A DNA stretch of 30,805 nucleotides, taken from Flavobacterium psychrophilum (lineage in GTDB: Bacteria > Bacteroidota > Bacteroidia > Flavobacteriales > Flavobacteriaceae). Numbering within the stretch: position 1 is the stretch's first letter; every line of letters starts with the position of its first letter. Below the pieces are notes generated by a model, which made no database searches, was not told where the DNA came from, and saw only the letters and a program-made list of their open reading frames with translations. Location: the NCBI GenBank assembly GCA_945861915.1, contig CAMAWK010000008.1, positions 1 to 30,805 of the forward strand, in the 5' to 3' direction. The position numbers and the translations under genes are program-made. Shown piece after piece: positions 9,060 to 15,717 of this stretch.

Positions 9060-9836
9060 ATGAAAAAATCTATTTGCAAAGCAATAATTAGTGCTAGTTT
9101 AATCCTAATTCTAGTAGGGTTAACTAGTTTTGGTCTCCTAAAAATAGGAACAAAAAATGAAACAAAAACGGGGAACACTGGTTTTGTTGTTTTAGAACTT
9201 TTCACATCACAAGGTTGTAGCAGTTGTCCGCCAGCAGATGAAGTCCTTGCCAATTATGCTACGCAAAACAATCCGAACATTATTCCTTTAGCTTTTCATG
9301 TCGATTATTGGAACTACTTAGGATGGAAAGATCCTTTTAGTAAATCACAATTTACCGAAAGACAACGCAATTATAGTAGTCAATTAAAGGCTCAAGGAAA
9401 TTATACTCCTCAAATCGTAATAAATGGAAAGCACGAACTTGTTGGCAGTTACAAAAATGAAATAGATAATTTAGTAAGCAAGGAATTGAAATTAGAACCT
9501 AATTTTCATGTTAGCATAAACAAGGCTGTTGTTTCAAATAATGAATTAAATGTCGAATACAATTCAGATGCTTTACCAAATACAGTTGTCAATTTGGCAT
9601 TAGTTAAGAAAAAAGAATTTACCAGCATTAAACGAGGCGAAAATACGGGTTTGAAACAAACCAATTATTCTATTGTTTTTGATTTTAAAACGATTCAAAA
9701 TTCGCAACGATTGAATAACAAATCTAGTTTTATATATAAATCAGATTGGCTTACATCCGATTTTTTAATTGTTGCGTATATTCAAAATATAAAAACAGGA
9801 CAAATTATAGCTGCTACAAAATCAATAATAAATTAA
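9060..9836 (+). CDS. DUF1223 secreted thioredoxin-like protein
   Basis: A 258-residue protein with an N-terminal hydrophobic export segment (about 7-28) and a DUF1223 domain. The conserved start VVLELFTSQGCSSCPPAD holds a CxxC pair (Cys53, Cys56), and the family motif FHVDYWNYLGWKDPF follows. DUF1223 proteins are predicted thioredoxin-fold proteins; their biochemical role is poorly characterised. The Cys-Ser-Ser-Cys site and the position directly in front of msrA (10 nt gap) and msrB suggest it is the periplasmic reductant, or reductant relay, for these repair enzymes (inference). The ATG at 9060 is preferred over an out-of-frame ATG at 9053 that opens only a 12-codon frame. Confidence 0.85.
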   Translation: MKKSICKAIISASLILILVGLTSFGLLKIGTKNETKTGNTGFVVLELFTSQGCSSCPPADEVLANYATQNNPNIIPLAFHVDYWNYLGWKDPFSKSQFTERQRNYSSQLKAQGNYTPQIVINGKHELVGSYKNEIDNLVSKELKLEPNFHVSINKAVVSNNELNVEYNSDALPNTVVNLALVKKKEFTSIKRGENTGLKQTNYSIVFDFKTIQNSQRLNNKSSFIYKSDWLTSDFLIVAYIQNIKTGQIIAATKSIIN

Positions 9837-9846
9837 ATTATACATC

Positions 9847-10488
9847 ATGAAAAAAATACAAATTTTAGCATATTCCTTCTTAATAATGAGTTTATATAGT
9901 TGCAATTCAAATGCACAAACCAAAAAAATTTCAACAGATGCAAAGCCAAACAAAGCTATTGCGGTTTTTGCCGAAGGTTGTTTTTGGTGTAGTGAACACG
10001 TTTTTGAGGCAGTTGTTGGGGTTGAAGAAGTGGTGTCTGGTTACAGTGGTGGCAAAACCAAAAATCCTACTTATGAGCAGGTTGGGAGTGGTACAACCGG
10101 ACACGCCGAATCTATACTTGTTTATTATGATCCCAAAAAGGTAAGTTTTAAAACTTTGGTCGATGTTTTTTTTGCTTCTCAAGACCCTACAACACCCAAC
10201 CAGCAAGGTCCAGATCGCGGGAGTGCCTATCGTTCGATTGCTTTTTATAAAAATGAAAATGAGAAAGGAATAATTGAAAATAAAATCAAAGAGCTAAGAA
10301 TAAAAAAAGTATTTCCAAATCCAATTGTAACTCAAATACTTCCTGTTTCTGATTTTTATGCCGCAGAAGACTATCATCAAGATTATGTGAAACAACATCC
10401 TAACAATCCGTATGTAGTTAATGTATCAATACCAAGATATGAGTTATTCAAAAAAACATTTAAAGGAAAATTAAAATCTAAATCTTAA
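9847..10488 (+). CDS. msrA: Peptide methionine sulfoxide reductase MsrA, lipoprotein
   Basis: MsrA reduces the S-epimer of methionine sulfoxide in proteins. The 213-residue protein starts with a lipoprotein signal (LYSC, lipidated Cys19), so it is probably anchored in the envelope rather than cytosolic. The catalytic motif is GCFWC with nucleophile Cys45 and second Cys48; GYSGG and GHAESI are typical MsrA segments. No other cysteine exists after Cys48, so recycling must use Cys48 or an external thiol. It lies 10 nt after the DUF1223 gene and 4 nt before msrB, clearly co-transcribed. Confidence 0.95.
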   Translation: MKKIQILAYSFLIMSLYSCNSNAQTKKISTDAKPNKAIAVFAEGCFWCSEHVFEAVVGVEEVVSGYSGGKTKNPTYEQVGSGTTGHAESILVYYDPKKVSFKTLVDVFFASQDPTTPNQQGPDRGSAYRSIAFYKNENEKGIIENKIKELRIKKVFPNPIVTQILPVSDFYAAEDYHQDYVKQHPNNPYVVNVSIPRYELFKKTFKGKLKSKS

Positions 10489-10492
10489 AATT

Positions 10493-11029
10493 ATGAAACT
10501 AGTTTATCAAATTATAGTATTGCCATTAGTAGCAGTAACGCTTTTAGCTTGTATGAGTTCAAATAATAATAACTTAAACGAGCTATCACAAATAGATCAA
10601 GAAGGATTTTCATTAACAGATACATCCTTAAAAAAAGTGAAGAAAACTGCTGTAGAATGGAACAAAGTGTTAACAAGCAATCAATATTATATTTTGAGAG
10701 AAAAGGGAACAGAACGCCCGTTTAGTAATGCTTATCACGATAACCATCAAAAAGGAAATTATTTTTGTGCGGGATGTAAATTACCTTTGTTTAGCTCTAA
10801 AACGAAGTTTGATTCAGGAACAGGATGGCCCAGTTTTTATGCTCCGATCGAAAAAAGTAGAGTAACCGAAGTGATTGACGATAGTTATGGTATGGTTCGA
10901 GGTGAAATAGTTTGCACGCGTTGTGAAGGTCATTTAGGACACGTTTTTAATGACGGACCCAATCCAACAGGTTTAAGATATTGCATGAACTCTGGAGCTA
11001 TGATTTTTATTGCAGAAAGAAAAAAGTAA
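10493..11029 (+). CDS. msrB: Peptide methionine (R)-S-oxide reductase MsrB, lipoprotein
   Basis: MsrB reduces the R-epimer of methionine sulfoxide. The 178-residue protein has a lipoprotein signal (TLLAC, Cys20) and the complete SelR/MsrB domain. Zinc ligands are CAGC (Cys92, Cys95) and CTRC (Cys141, Cys144); other motifs are GTGWPSF, GHLGHVF and catalytic RYCMNSGAM (Cys164). Apart from the lipid Cys and the zinc ligands there is no free resolving cysteine; Ser78 sits where some MsrB proteins carry one. The enzyme is therefore probably a 1-Cys type needing direct reduction by a partner. With MsrA it covers both sulfoxide epimers at the cell envelope. Confidence 0.95.
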   Translation: MKLVYQIIVLPLVAVTLLACMSSNNNNLNELSQIDQEGFSLTDTSLKKVKKTAVEWNKVLTSNQYYILREKGTERPFSNAYHDNHQKGNYFCAGCKLPLFSSKTKFDSGTGWPSFYAPIEKSRVTEVIDDSYGMVRGEIVCTRCEGHLGHVFNDGPNPTGLRYCMNSGAMIFIAERKK

Positions 11030-11235
11030 TTCATAATGATGTCTGTTTTTTAATTTTTAATTTGAGAAATAGGATTATTTAGATTGGGAAGTTTACATCC
11101 GATTGAAAAAAGTATACTATTTATTGATTAGGAAAATTGTCCATCAATTGGCGAATAGTATCCTTTTTATAACTTTTGTGTAAACCTAATTTCAGGACGA
11201 GACACTAGATAACAAACTACATTTTCAACTCATTC

Positions 11236-11243
11236 TAAATTTG
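11236..11243 (+). promoter_or_regulatory. Candidate -7 box for the YHS gene
   Basis: TAAATTTG matches TAnnTTTG and lies 33 nt before the ATG at 11276, within the 246-nt gap after msrB. The -33 element is not clear. It suggests the YHS gene has its own promoter. Confidence 0.4.
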
Positions 11244-11275
11244 CATTAGCAATTTAATTAAATAAATATAAAAAA

Positions 11276-11716
11276 ATGAAAAAACTAATCTTAATCCTAT
11301 TCGTTGCATTATTATCATTAGCAACATTTGCTCAAACAGTCAAGCATAATAATTTAAAAGACAAAGTTGCTATTCAAGGTTACGATCCTGTTGCCTATTT
11401 TGAAAGTAATAAAGCTATTGAAGGTTATAAAGAAATAACATCAGAATATAATGGAGCCATCTATTATTTTTCATCTGAAAGTAATAAATCACTATTTCTT
11501 ACAAATCCATCCTATTACGAGCCACAATTTGGAGGTTATTGTGCCTATGGAATGTCTGAAGGGTACGAAGCTCCAATTCAACCTGAGGCTTTTACTATTG
11601 TTGACAATAAATTATATCTCAATTATAATTTAGAAGTAAGAGAAATGTGGTCTAAAGAACAAAAAATTAGAATCGAAAATGCGTTTAATAATTGGGATAG
11701 AATTCAAAAAAAATAG
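11276..11716 (+). CDS. Secreted YHS-domain protein
   Basis: A 146-residue protein with a clear signal peptide (cleavage after ATFAQ, residue 20), followed by a YHS domain. GYDPVAYFE, AIYYFSSESNKSLFLTNP and FGGYCAYGMSEG are characteristic, with the YHS-type cysteine at residue 89. YHS domains occur in metal-handling proteins and can bind metal; this stand-alone exported form is common in Bacteroidota but has no assigned reaction. It lies between the Msr operon and a secreted DM13 protein, giving a run of exported proteins with likely redox or metal roles. Confidence 0.85.
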   Translation: MKKLILILFVALLSLATFAQTVKHNNLKDKVAIQGYDPVAYFESNKAIEGYKEITSEYNGAIYYFSSESNKSLFLTNPSYYEPQFGGYCAYGMSEGYEAPIQPEAFTIVDNKLYLNYNLEVREMWSKEQKIRIENAFNNWDRIQKK

Positions 11717-11769
11717 ACAAATTTATTTGAAATGTAAACTAGCAGACAAAACAATTCTTAAACCCAAAT

Positions 11770-11777
11770 TATCTTTG
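11770..11777 (+). promoter_or_regulatory. Candidate -7 box for the DM13 gene
   Basis: TATCTTTG matches TAnnTTTG and lies 37 nt before the ATG at 11815. No convincing -33 TTTG is at the right distance. Confidence 0.35.
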
Positions 11778-11814
11778 AATCAGTAAATTATAACAATCTT
11801 AAAATAATATAACA

Positions 11815-12489
11815 ATGAAAAAATCACTTACTTTAATAGCTTTAGCGCTATTGTTTTCATCACAAGTTAGTATCGCACAATGTTCACGAACAGGAAATTT
11901 TGTATCAAATGATGCAGGTACACCTACCAGCGGATCGGTAACTGTAGTATTACAAAACAACGGAGAAAAACAAATTTCTTTAGGTACTAATTTTTCGACA
12001 ACTCCAGGTCCTGATATTCACGTTATTTTGTGTAAATCAGCAAGATATAATAGACCTACTGATGTGGTTGTTAGTGGATTATTAACCCAAACAAATGGAG
12101 CACAAACTTTTAATGTGCCAAGCAATGTTGATTTAAATCAATTTAAATATGTTTTAATTCATTGTATTGCTTACAACCATCGTTTTGGATATGCGACTCT
12201 TGGTAATTCAACTGGACCAGATTGTCCAACATTAGGAATAAATGATTTTGATACTGATGTAAATTCTATTAAAATATTTCCAAATCCTACTGATGATGTA
12301 TTGAATTTTACTGTTGAAGATGAAGCTGAAGTTTCAATTTATGATCTGTCAGGGAAGAAAATAAATTCTGATGCAGTTTTAACAAAAGAAAATAATTCGT
12401 TATCTATTTATTCTCAACCTCGTGGAATTTATTTTGTAGAAATAAATTCAAATGATCAAAAAACAACTCAGAAAATAGTTAAAAAATAA
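11815..12489 (+). CDS. DM13-domain protein with T9SS type A sorting tail
   Basis: A 224-residue protein with three parts. A signal peptide (1-22, ending SIAQ) is followed by a DM13 domain (about 23-135), with FVSNDAGTPTSGSVTVV, PGPDIHVIL and the conserved Cys motif VLIHCIAYNHRFGYATL (Cys117); further cysteines are at 23, 73 and 137. A C-terminal type IX secretion sorting domain (about 152-224) has FPNPTDDVLNF, YDLSGKKI and PRGIYFVEI before a basic KKIVKK-like end. DM13 domains carry a nearly invariant cysteine proposed to be redox-active. Export across the outer membrane by T9SS and surface attachment or release are expected. The substrate is unknown. Confidence 0.88.
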   Translation: MKKSLTLIALALLFSSQVSIAQCSRTGNFVSNDAGTPTSGSVTVVLQNNGEKQISLGTNFSTTPGPDIHVILCKSARYNRPTDVVVSGLLTQTNGAQTFNVPSNVDLNQFKYVLIHCIAYNHRFGYATLGNSTGPDCPTLGINDFDTDVNSIKIFPNPTDDVLNFTVEDEAEVSIYDLSGKKINSDAVLTKENNSLSIYSQPRGIYFVEINSNDQKTTQKIVKK

Positions 12490-12528
12490 TTGAGTAGAAG
12501 AAAAATTATTTGTTTTTTGGCTCCATAA

Positions 12529-12717
12529 TTATTTCAAAGCATTCCAAATCACATCTTTTGGCGTTGGCGCAGTGATGCTCAGTTGCTCTTTGGTTACAGG
12601 ATGTATAAAAACCAATTTTCGAGCGTGTAAATGTATGCCGCCATCAGGATTGCTTCTATCAAAACCATATTTTAAATCGCCTTTGATTGGGCAATCCGAA
12701 AGATTTGCTTTTATTGG
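12529..12717 (-). pseudogene. Truncated copy of the 3' end of the RluA-family pseudouridine synthase gene
   Basis: Bases 12542-12694 align without gaps to 15024-15176 (the 3' end of the intact gene) with 12 differences in 153, about 92% identity. A 6-base in-frame deletion then occurs, and weaker similarity runs to about 12717 before ending at a T-run. On the minus strand it still reads an open C-terminus (CPIKGDLKYGFDRSNPDGG ... PTPKDVIW) ending with TAA at 12529-12531. No start and no catalytic HRLDR motif remain, so it cannot make an enzyme. Several differences change amino acids, so this is a diverged allele or paralogue, not a recent exact copy. Confidence 0.9.
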
Positions 12718-13069
12718 TCTTTTTTTTTAATGAACTAGTGATTATGTAATAATCATTAAAGTTTTAATTTGGTCAGTCTTCCGTCTCGGCAAACACGTTA
12801 GTATTTCCCCTTTCTCAGTCATTATAAAATAGTAGGTGTTTAAAACCTATAAATTTAATCATCCAGTATTTTTTTAATTAAATCATTATCAATATCTTAT
12901 AGGTAATTACTATTCAAAATTAGATTAAAATTTTATTTGTTAGATTTATAACTAACAACCATTCATCTACACTTTTCGGTCATTCGTCTATATTTATTAG
13001 ACTGCTATCGAAAATAAAATACCATTCGTCGACAGATTACTAGTTTTATAACCAATTAATACTGTAATT
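12718..13069. other. Intergenic region upstream of the receiver/H-NOX operon
   Basis: About 350 AT-rich bases with no credible reading frame. They hold the truncated edge of the pseudogene on the left and, on the right, phased direct repeats (12960-13032) and a -7-like TAGTTTTA at about 13041 before the ATG at 13070. Confidence 0.5.
12960..13032 (+). repeat. 21-bp-phased direct repeats, probable regulator-binding array
   Basis: The decamer CATTCRTCKA occurs at 12960-12969 (CATTCATCTA), 12981-12990 (CATTCGTCTA) and 13023-13032 (CATTCGTCGA). The starts are 21 and 42 bp apart, i.e. one and two units of 21 bp (two helical turns each). The missing 13002 slot holds CTGCTATCGA, a degenerate match sharing the TCGA end. 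The last copy is about 9 bp upstream of a -7-like box and 37 bp before the start codon. Direct repeats on a 21-22 bp period on one DNA face are the known arrangement for LytTR-family regulators; assignment to such a regulator is inference. Confidence 0.65.
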
Positions 13070-13483
13070 ATGACAAAATCACTTTATATTCTTTTGATAG
13101 AAGATGATGCTATAGAAGTAATGAAATTTAATCGAGTGTTATCCACACTAGGTTTGAAGCATAAAATTATTGAAGCGAATAATGGAGAGGAAGCATTAGA
13201 AACATTAAAAGTAAAAAATATAGTTCCAGATATTATTATACTAGATTTGAATATGCCAAAAATTAATGGTATCGAATTTCTTCAAATATTAAAAAACGAT
13301 AATTTTTTAAAATATATTCCTTCTATTATTTTAACTACTTCAAACAATCATAAGGATGTTTTAGAGTGTTACAAAATAGGAATTGCAGGATATGTTTTGA
13401 AACCTCTGAAATATGAGGATTATGTTGATAGAATAAAAAAAATGTTAGAGTATTGGAGTTCAAATGAATTAATTTCACAATAA
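13070..13483 (+). CDS. Stand-alone response-regulator receiver protein
   Basis: This 137-residue protein is one CheY-like receiver domain with no output domain. It has the acidic pocket EDD (11-13), phospho-acceptor Asp59 in LDLNMP, Thr89/Thr90 in ILTTS, and Lys111 in LKPL, so phosphorylation chemistry should be intact. It resembles Rcp1-type receivers that act as phosphate shuttles or bind a partner protein. It is 5 nt upstream of the H-NOX gene and the two are surely one operon. No histidine kinase is encoded beside them. The broken hybrid kinase at 7127-8695 could once have been a partner, but nothing in the sequence shows it. Confidence 0.9.
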   Translation: MTKSLYILLIEDDAIEVMKFNRVLSTLGLKHKIIEANNGEEALETLKVKNIVPDIIILDLNMPKINGIEFLQILKNDNFLKYIPSIILTTSNNHKDVLECYKIGIAGYVLKPLKYEDYVDRIKKMLEYWSSNELISQ

Positions 13484-13488
13484 AAAGT

Positions 13489-14031
13489 ATGTACGGAATT
13501 GTAAACAAAGCCATAGAAGATCTTGTAATTGCTAATTTTGGCGAAGAGAAATGGGAGTTAATTAAAGAAAGAAGTGGGATAGATATTGATTTTTTTATCA
13601 GTAGTGAGCCTTATGATGACGATGTAACATTCAAATTGGCAGTCGCAGTTTCCGAAGAAATGAATATGTCTGTTGGCGATGTGTTAATTGCTTTTGGTGA
13701 ATGGTGGGTAATTAAAACCACTTCAGAAAAATATCCTGGATTGATGGATTCTGGCGGTACAAATTTGAGAGATTTTTTAATAAATTTACCCAATTTCCAC
13801 AATAGAGTTATGTTGATTTATCCAAAGCTGACTCCGCCAGAATTCAAGGTGAGCGATGTTTCTGAAAATAGTTTGCATATGCATTACTTTTCTAAACGTG
13901 AGGGATTGCAAGAATTTGTTCGTGGACTATTACAAGGATTAGGAAAAATGTTCAACACCCCTGTAACCCTAGAGTTAATCCAGACAAGGGATGAAGGAAG
14001 TACACACGAAATATTTAAAATAAATTGGTAA
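13489..14031 (+). CDS. H-NOX (heme NO-binding) gas sensor protein
   Basis: A 180-residue single-domain H-NOX protein. It begins with the family's MYGIVNKAIEDLV. His104 in LPNFHNRV is the proximal heme ligand, PPEF (116-119) follows, and the heme-propionate motif YxSxR is present as YFSKR (133-137). H-NOX proteins bind NO (and O2 in some anaerobes) and usually control an associated histidine kinase or cyclic-di-GMP enzyme encoded in the same operon. Here the partner encoded is a receiver-only protein, with no kinase downstream, although a decayed reading frame begins 1 nt after this stop codon. Ligand preference cannot be decided from the sequence. Confidence 0.93.
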   Translation: MYGIVNKAIEDLVIANFGEEKWELIKERSGIDIDFFISSEPYDDDVTFKLAVAVSEEMNMSVGDVLIAFGEWWVIKTTSEKYPGLMDSGGTNLRDFLINLPNFHNRVMLIYPKLTPPEFKVSDVSENSLHMHYFSKREGLQEFVRGLLQGLGKMFNTPVTLELIQTRDEGSTHEIFKINW

Positions 14032-14032
14032 A

Positions 14033-14110
14033 ATGAATAAATTAGAATTAATAAATAAAACAATAAAAGATTAGAAAAGGAATTTACAGATTTTAGTGGA
14101 TTCCTATAAT
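14033..14110 (+). pseudogene. Possible decayed 5' end of a third gene in the H-NOX operon
   Basis: An ATG lies 1 nt after the H-NOX stop codon and opens 13 codons (MNKLELINKTIKD) to a TAG at 14072-14074. Shifting by one base at the TAG gives a continuing helical stretch (LEKEFTDFSGFL) before another stop near 14110. Tight coupling to the preceding stop and the coiled, charged composition suggest the start of a lost gene, for example an H-NOX-associated kinase, but the fragment is too short to identify. It could instead be a chance short frame. Confidence 0.3.
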
Positions 14111-14163
14111 TAATAGAAAAAACGAGTTAATAAATTAAATTACAACCTTAAAATATATAAATC

Positions 14164-14679
14164 ATGAACATTAAATTTTCAAATAGTCTAGACAAAGCAT
14201 CTGTTTTTAATCAAATCGCATCGGAATTAGAATTGGAGAATTTTAACGTGATCAAGCAAGATCAAACTCGTCCATGGGGAGGTTTTTTTGTTATTGATGA
14301 AACACAAGCGAATTCTTTTGCAAATAAATTTTTTCCACATCTTAAAATGGAAGATATTCAAATTACCAATAAATTGAGTCCAAAGATTTTAGTGGTAGCT
14401 CCACAAAAGCGATTGTCATGGCAATTTCATAATCGTAGAGCCGAAATTTGGAAAGTATTAGCTGAAACTGTAGGTGTAATAATCAGTGACACAGATGAAG
14501 AAGGGGAGATTCAACAACTTTCTCCAGGAACATTTATCCAAATGAATAAAGGAGAACGTCACCGTTTGATTGGTTTAGATTCTTGGGGAATTGTTGCAGA
14601 AATTTGGCAACATACAGATCATGAAAACCCTTCTGATGAAAATGATATCATTCGCTTGCAAGACGATTTCGGGAGGTAA
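14164..14679 (+). CDS. Single-domain cupin, mannose-6-phosphate isomerase type II-like
   Basis: A 171-residue cupin resembling the C-terminal isomerase domain of ManC/AlgA-type bifunctional enzymes. It shows RPWGGFFVID, a metal-binding RLSWQFHNRRAEIW, the GTFIQMNKGERHRLIG strand, IVAEIWQ, and the typical end SDENDIIRLQDDFGR. It probably interconverts mannose-6-phosphate and fructose-6-phosphate, feeding GDP-mannose for surface glycans. The nucleotidyltransferase half of ManC is absent. Homologues are sometimes labelled phosphoheptose isomerase, which the sequence does not support directly. It is 132 nt after the H-NOX gene and may have its own promoter. Confidence 0.8.
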   Translation: MNIKFSNSLDKASVFNQIASELELENFNVIKQDQTRPWGGFFVIDETQANSFANKFFPHLKMEDIQITNKLSPKILVVAPQKRLSWQFHNRRAEIWKVLAETVGVIISDTDEEGEIQQLSPGTFIQMNKGERHRLIGLDSWGIVAEIWQHTDHENPSDENDIIRLQDDFGR

Positions 14680-15007
14680 TTTTTTTAAATTAATAATTTT
14701 ACAAGACATCGTAGCAAATTATAAAATTAGAAGTAACGATTATTAAACTTGTTAATACACAATTTTTATGTTGATGTTTTTTATTCTATTTCACAATAGG
14801 TGTTCAAAAATTATGGGACTATGTTTGGGCTCCATATGAAAATTAAATTTTTGTTGCACAATTTATTTTAATAAAAGATAATAATTCTAATAAATTTAAA
14901 ATCCTTTTGATTACTTAAAAACTTTAATTTTAGTAAAGTGTATTTCAAATTGGTTTATCATTAAAATGATACCTATTTGAAAGTAAGAAATAAATTATGT
15001 TTTAGTT
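14680..15007. other. Intergenic region between convergent genes
   Basis: These 328 bases separate the 3' ends of the cupin (+) and the pseudouridine synthase (-). They hold an imperfect hairpin at 14943-14982 and a short stop-to-stop frame on + at 14775-14846 that ends VQKLWDYVWAPYEN. The frame has no start codon, reads like the tail of a membrane protein, and may be a gene remnant. Nothing else is recognisable. Confidence 0.4.
14943..14982. terminator. Imperfect hairpin between convergent genes
   Basis: The arm beginning TTTCAAAT and containing TATCATT (14943-14962) pairs with AATGATA...ATTTGAAA (14965-14982), with two single-base bulges. Its location between two converging 3' ends suits a bidirectional terminator, but no clear T-run follows on either strand. 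Confidence 0.4.
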
Positions 15008-15703
15008 TTAATACCTTATGGCTTTCCAAATCACATCTTCTGGCGTTGGAGCTGTAATGCAAAGTTCCTCTTTAGTTACAGGATGTGTAAAAACCAATTT
15101 TCGAGCGTGTAAATGAATGCCCCCATCAGGATTACTTCTATCAAAACCATATTTTAAATCGCCTTTGATTGGGCAACCAATAGCCGAAAGTTGCGCTCTA
15201 ATTTGGTGGTGTCTGCCCGTATGAAGATTGATTTCTAGTGCAAAATAATGAGTTAATTCTTGAATGATTGTGTAATCTAAACTCGCTAATTTACTCTCAG
15301 TAACTTCATTTGTGTGGGCTTTTGAAGTGTTGTTTTTCTCGTTTCTTTTGAGATAATGAGTGAGTGTTTCAGTTTTTTTGGATGGTTTGTTTTTTACAAT
15401 TGCCCAATAGGTTTTTTGGGTTTCTCTGTTCTTGAACAATTCGTTTAAACGAGTAAGTGCTTTGCTAGTTCTAGCAAAAATAACGATTCCTGTTGTGGGT
15501 CTATCTAGTCGATGAACGACTCCTAAAAAAACTTCTCCGGGTTTGTTGTATTTTTCTTTTATGTATTCTTTTACGATATCAGACAGCGGTTTATCTCCCG
15601 TTTTATCGCCTTGAACAATATCTCCAACCCGTTTATTAATAGCAATTATATGATTGTCTTCATGAAGAATTTGAAGATTTTCTTTTGTTGAAATGATTTT
15701 CAT
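15008..15703 (-). CDS. RluA-family pseudouridine synthase
   Basis: It converts specific uridines of rRNA or tRNA to pseudouridine. The catalytic core VVHRLDRPTTGI holds the nucleophilic Asp, and the later YWAIV, GRHHQIRAQL and CPIKGDLKYGF segments are the conserved RluA-family motifs. No S4 RNA-binding domain precedes it. The frame is open from a TTG at 15709, but the ATG at 15703 (231 residues) is the better start, 14 nt after the panB stop, so both genes form one minus-strand operon. The target nucleotide cannot be assigned. Its last part exists a second time as the pseudogene at 12529-12717. Confidence 0.9.
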   Translation of the reverse strand: MKIISTKENLQILHEDNHIIAINKRVGDIVQGDKTGDKPLSDIVKEYIKEKYNKPGEVFLGVVHRLDRPTTGIVIFARTSKALTRLNELFKNRETQKTYWAIVKNKPSKKTETLTHYLKRNEKNNTSKAHTNEVTESKLASLDYTIIQELTHYFALEINLHTGRHHQIRAQLSAIGCPIKGDLKYGFDRSNPDGGIHLHARKLVFTHPVTKEELCITAPTPEDVIWKAIRY

Positions 15704-15717
15704 TTTCAAATGATAAA

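Noticed and set aside
12517..12527. GGCTCCATA shared with 14828-14836 as an extension of the duplication
   Set aside because: Only about 9-12 bases match, and the distances from the pseudouridine synthase stop differ greatly; this could be chance.
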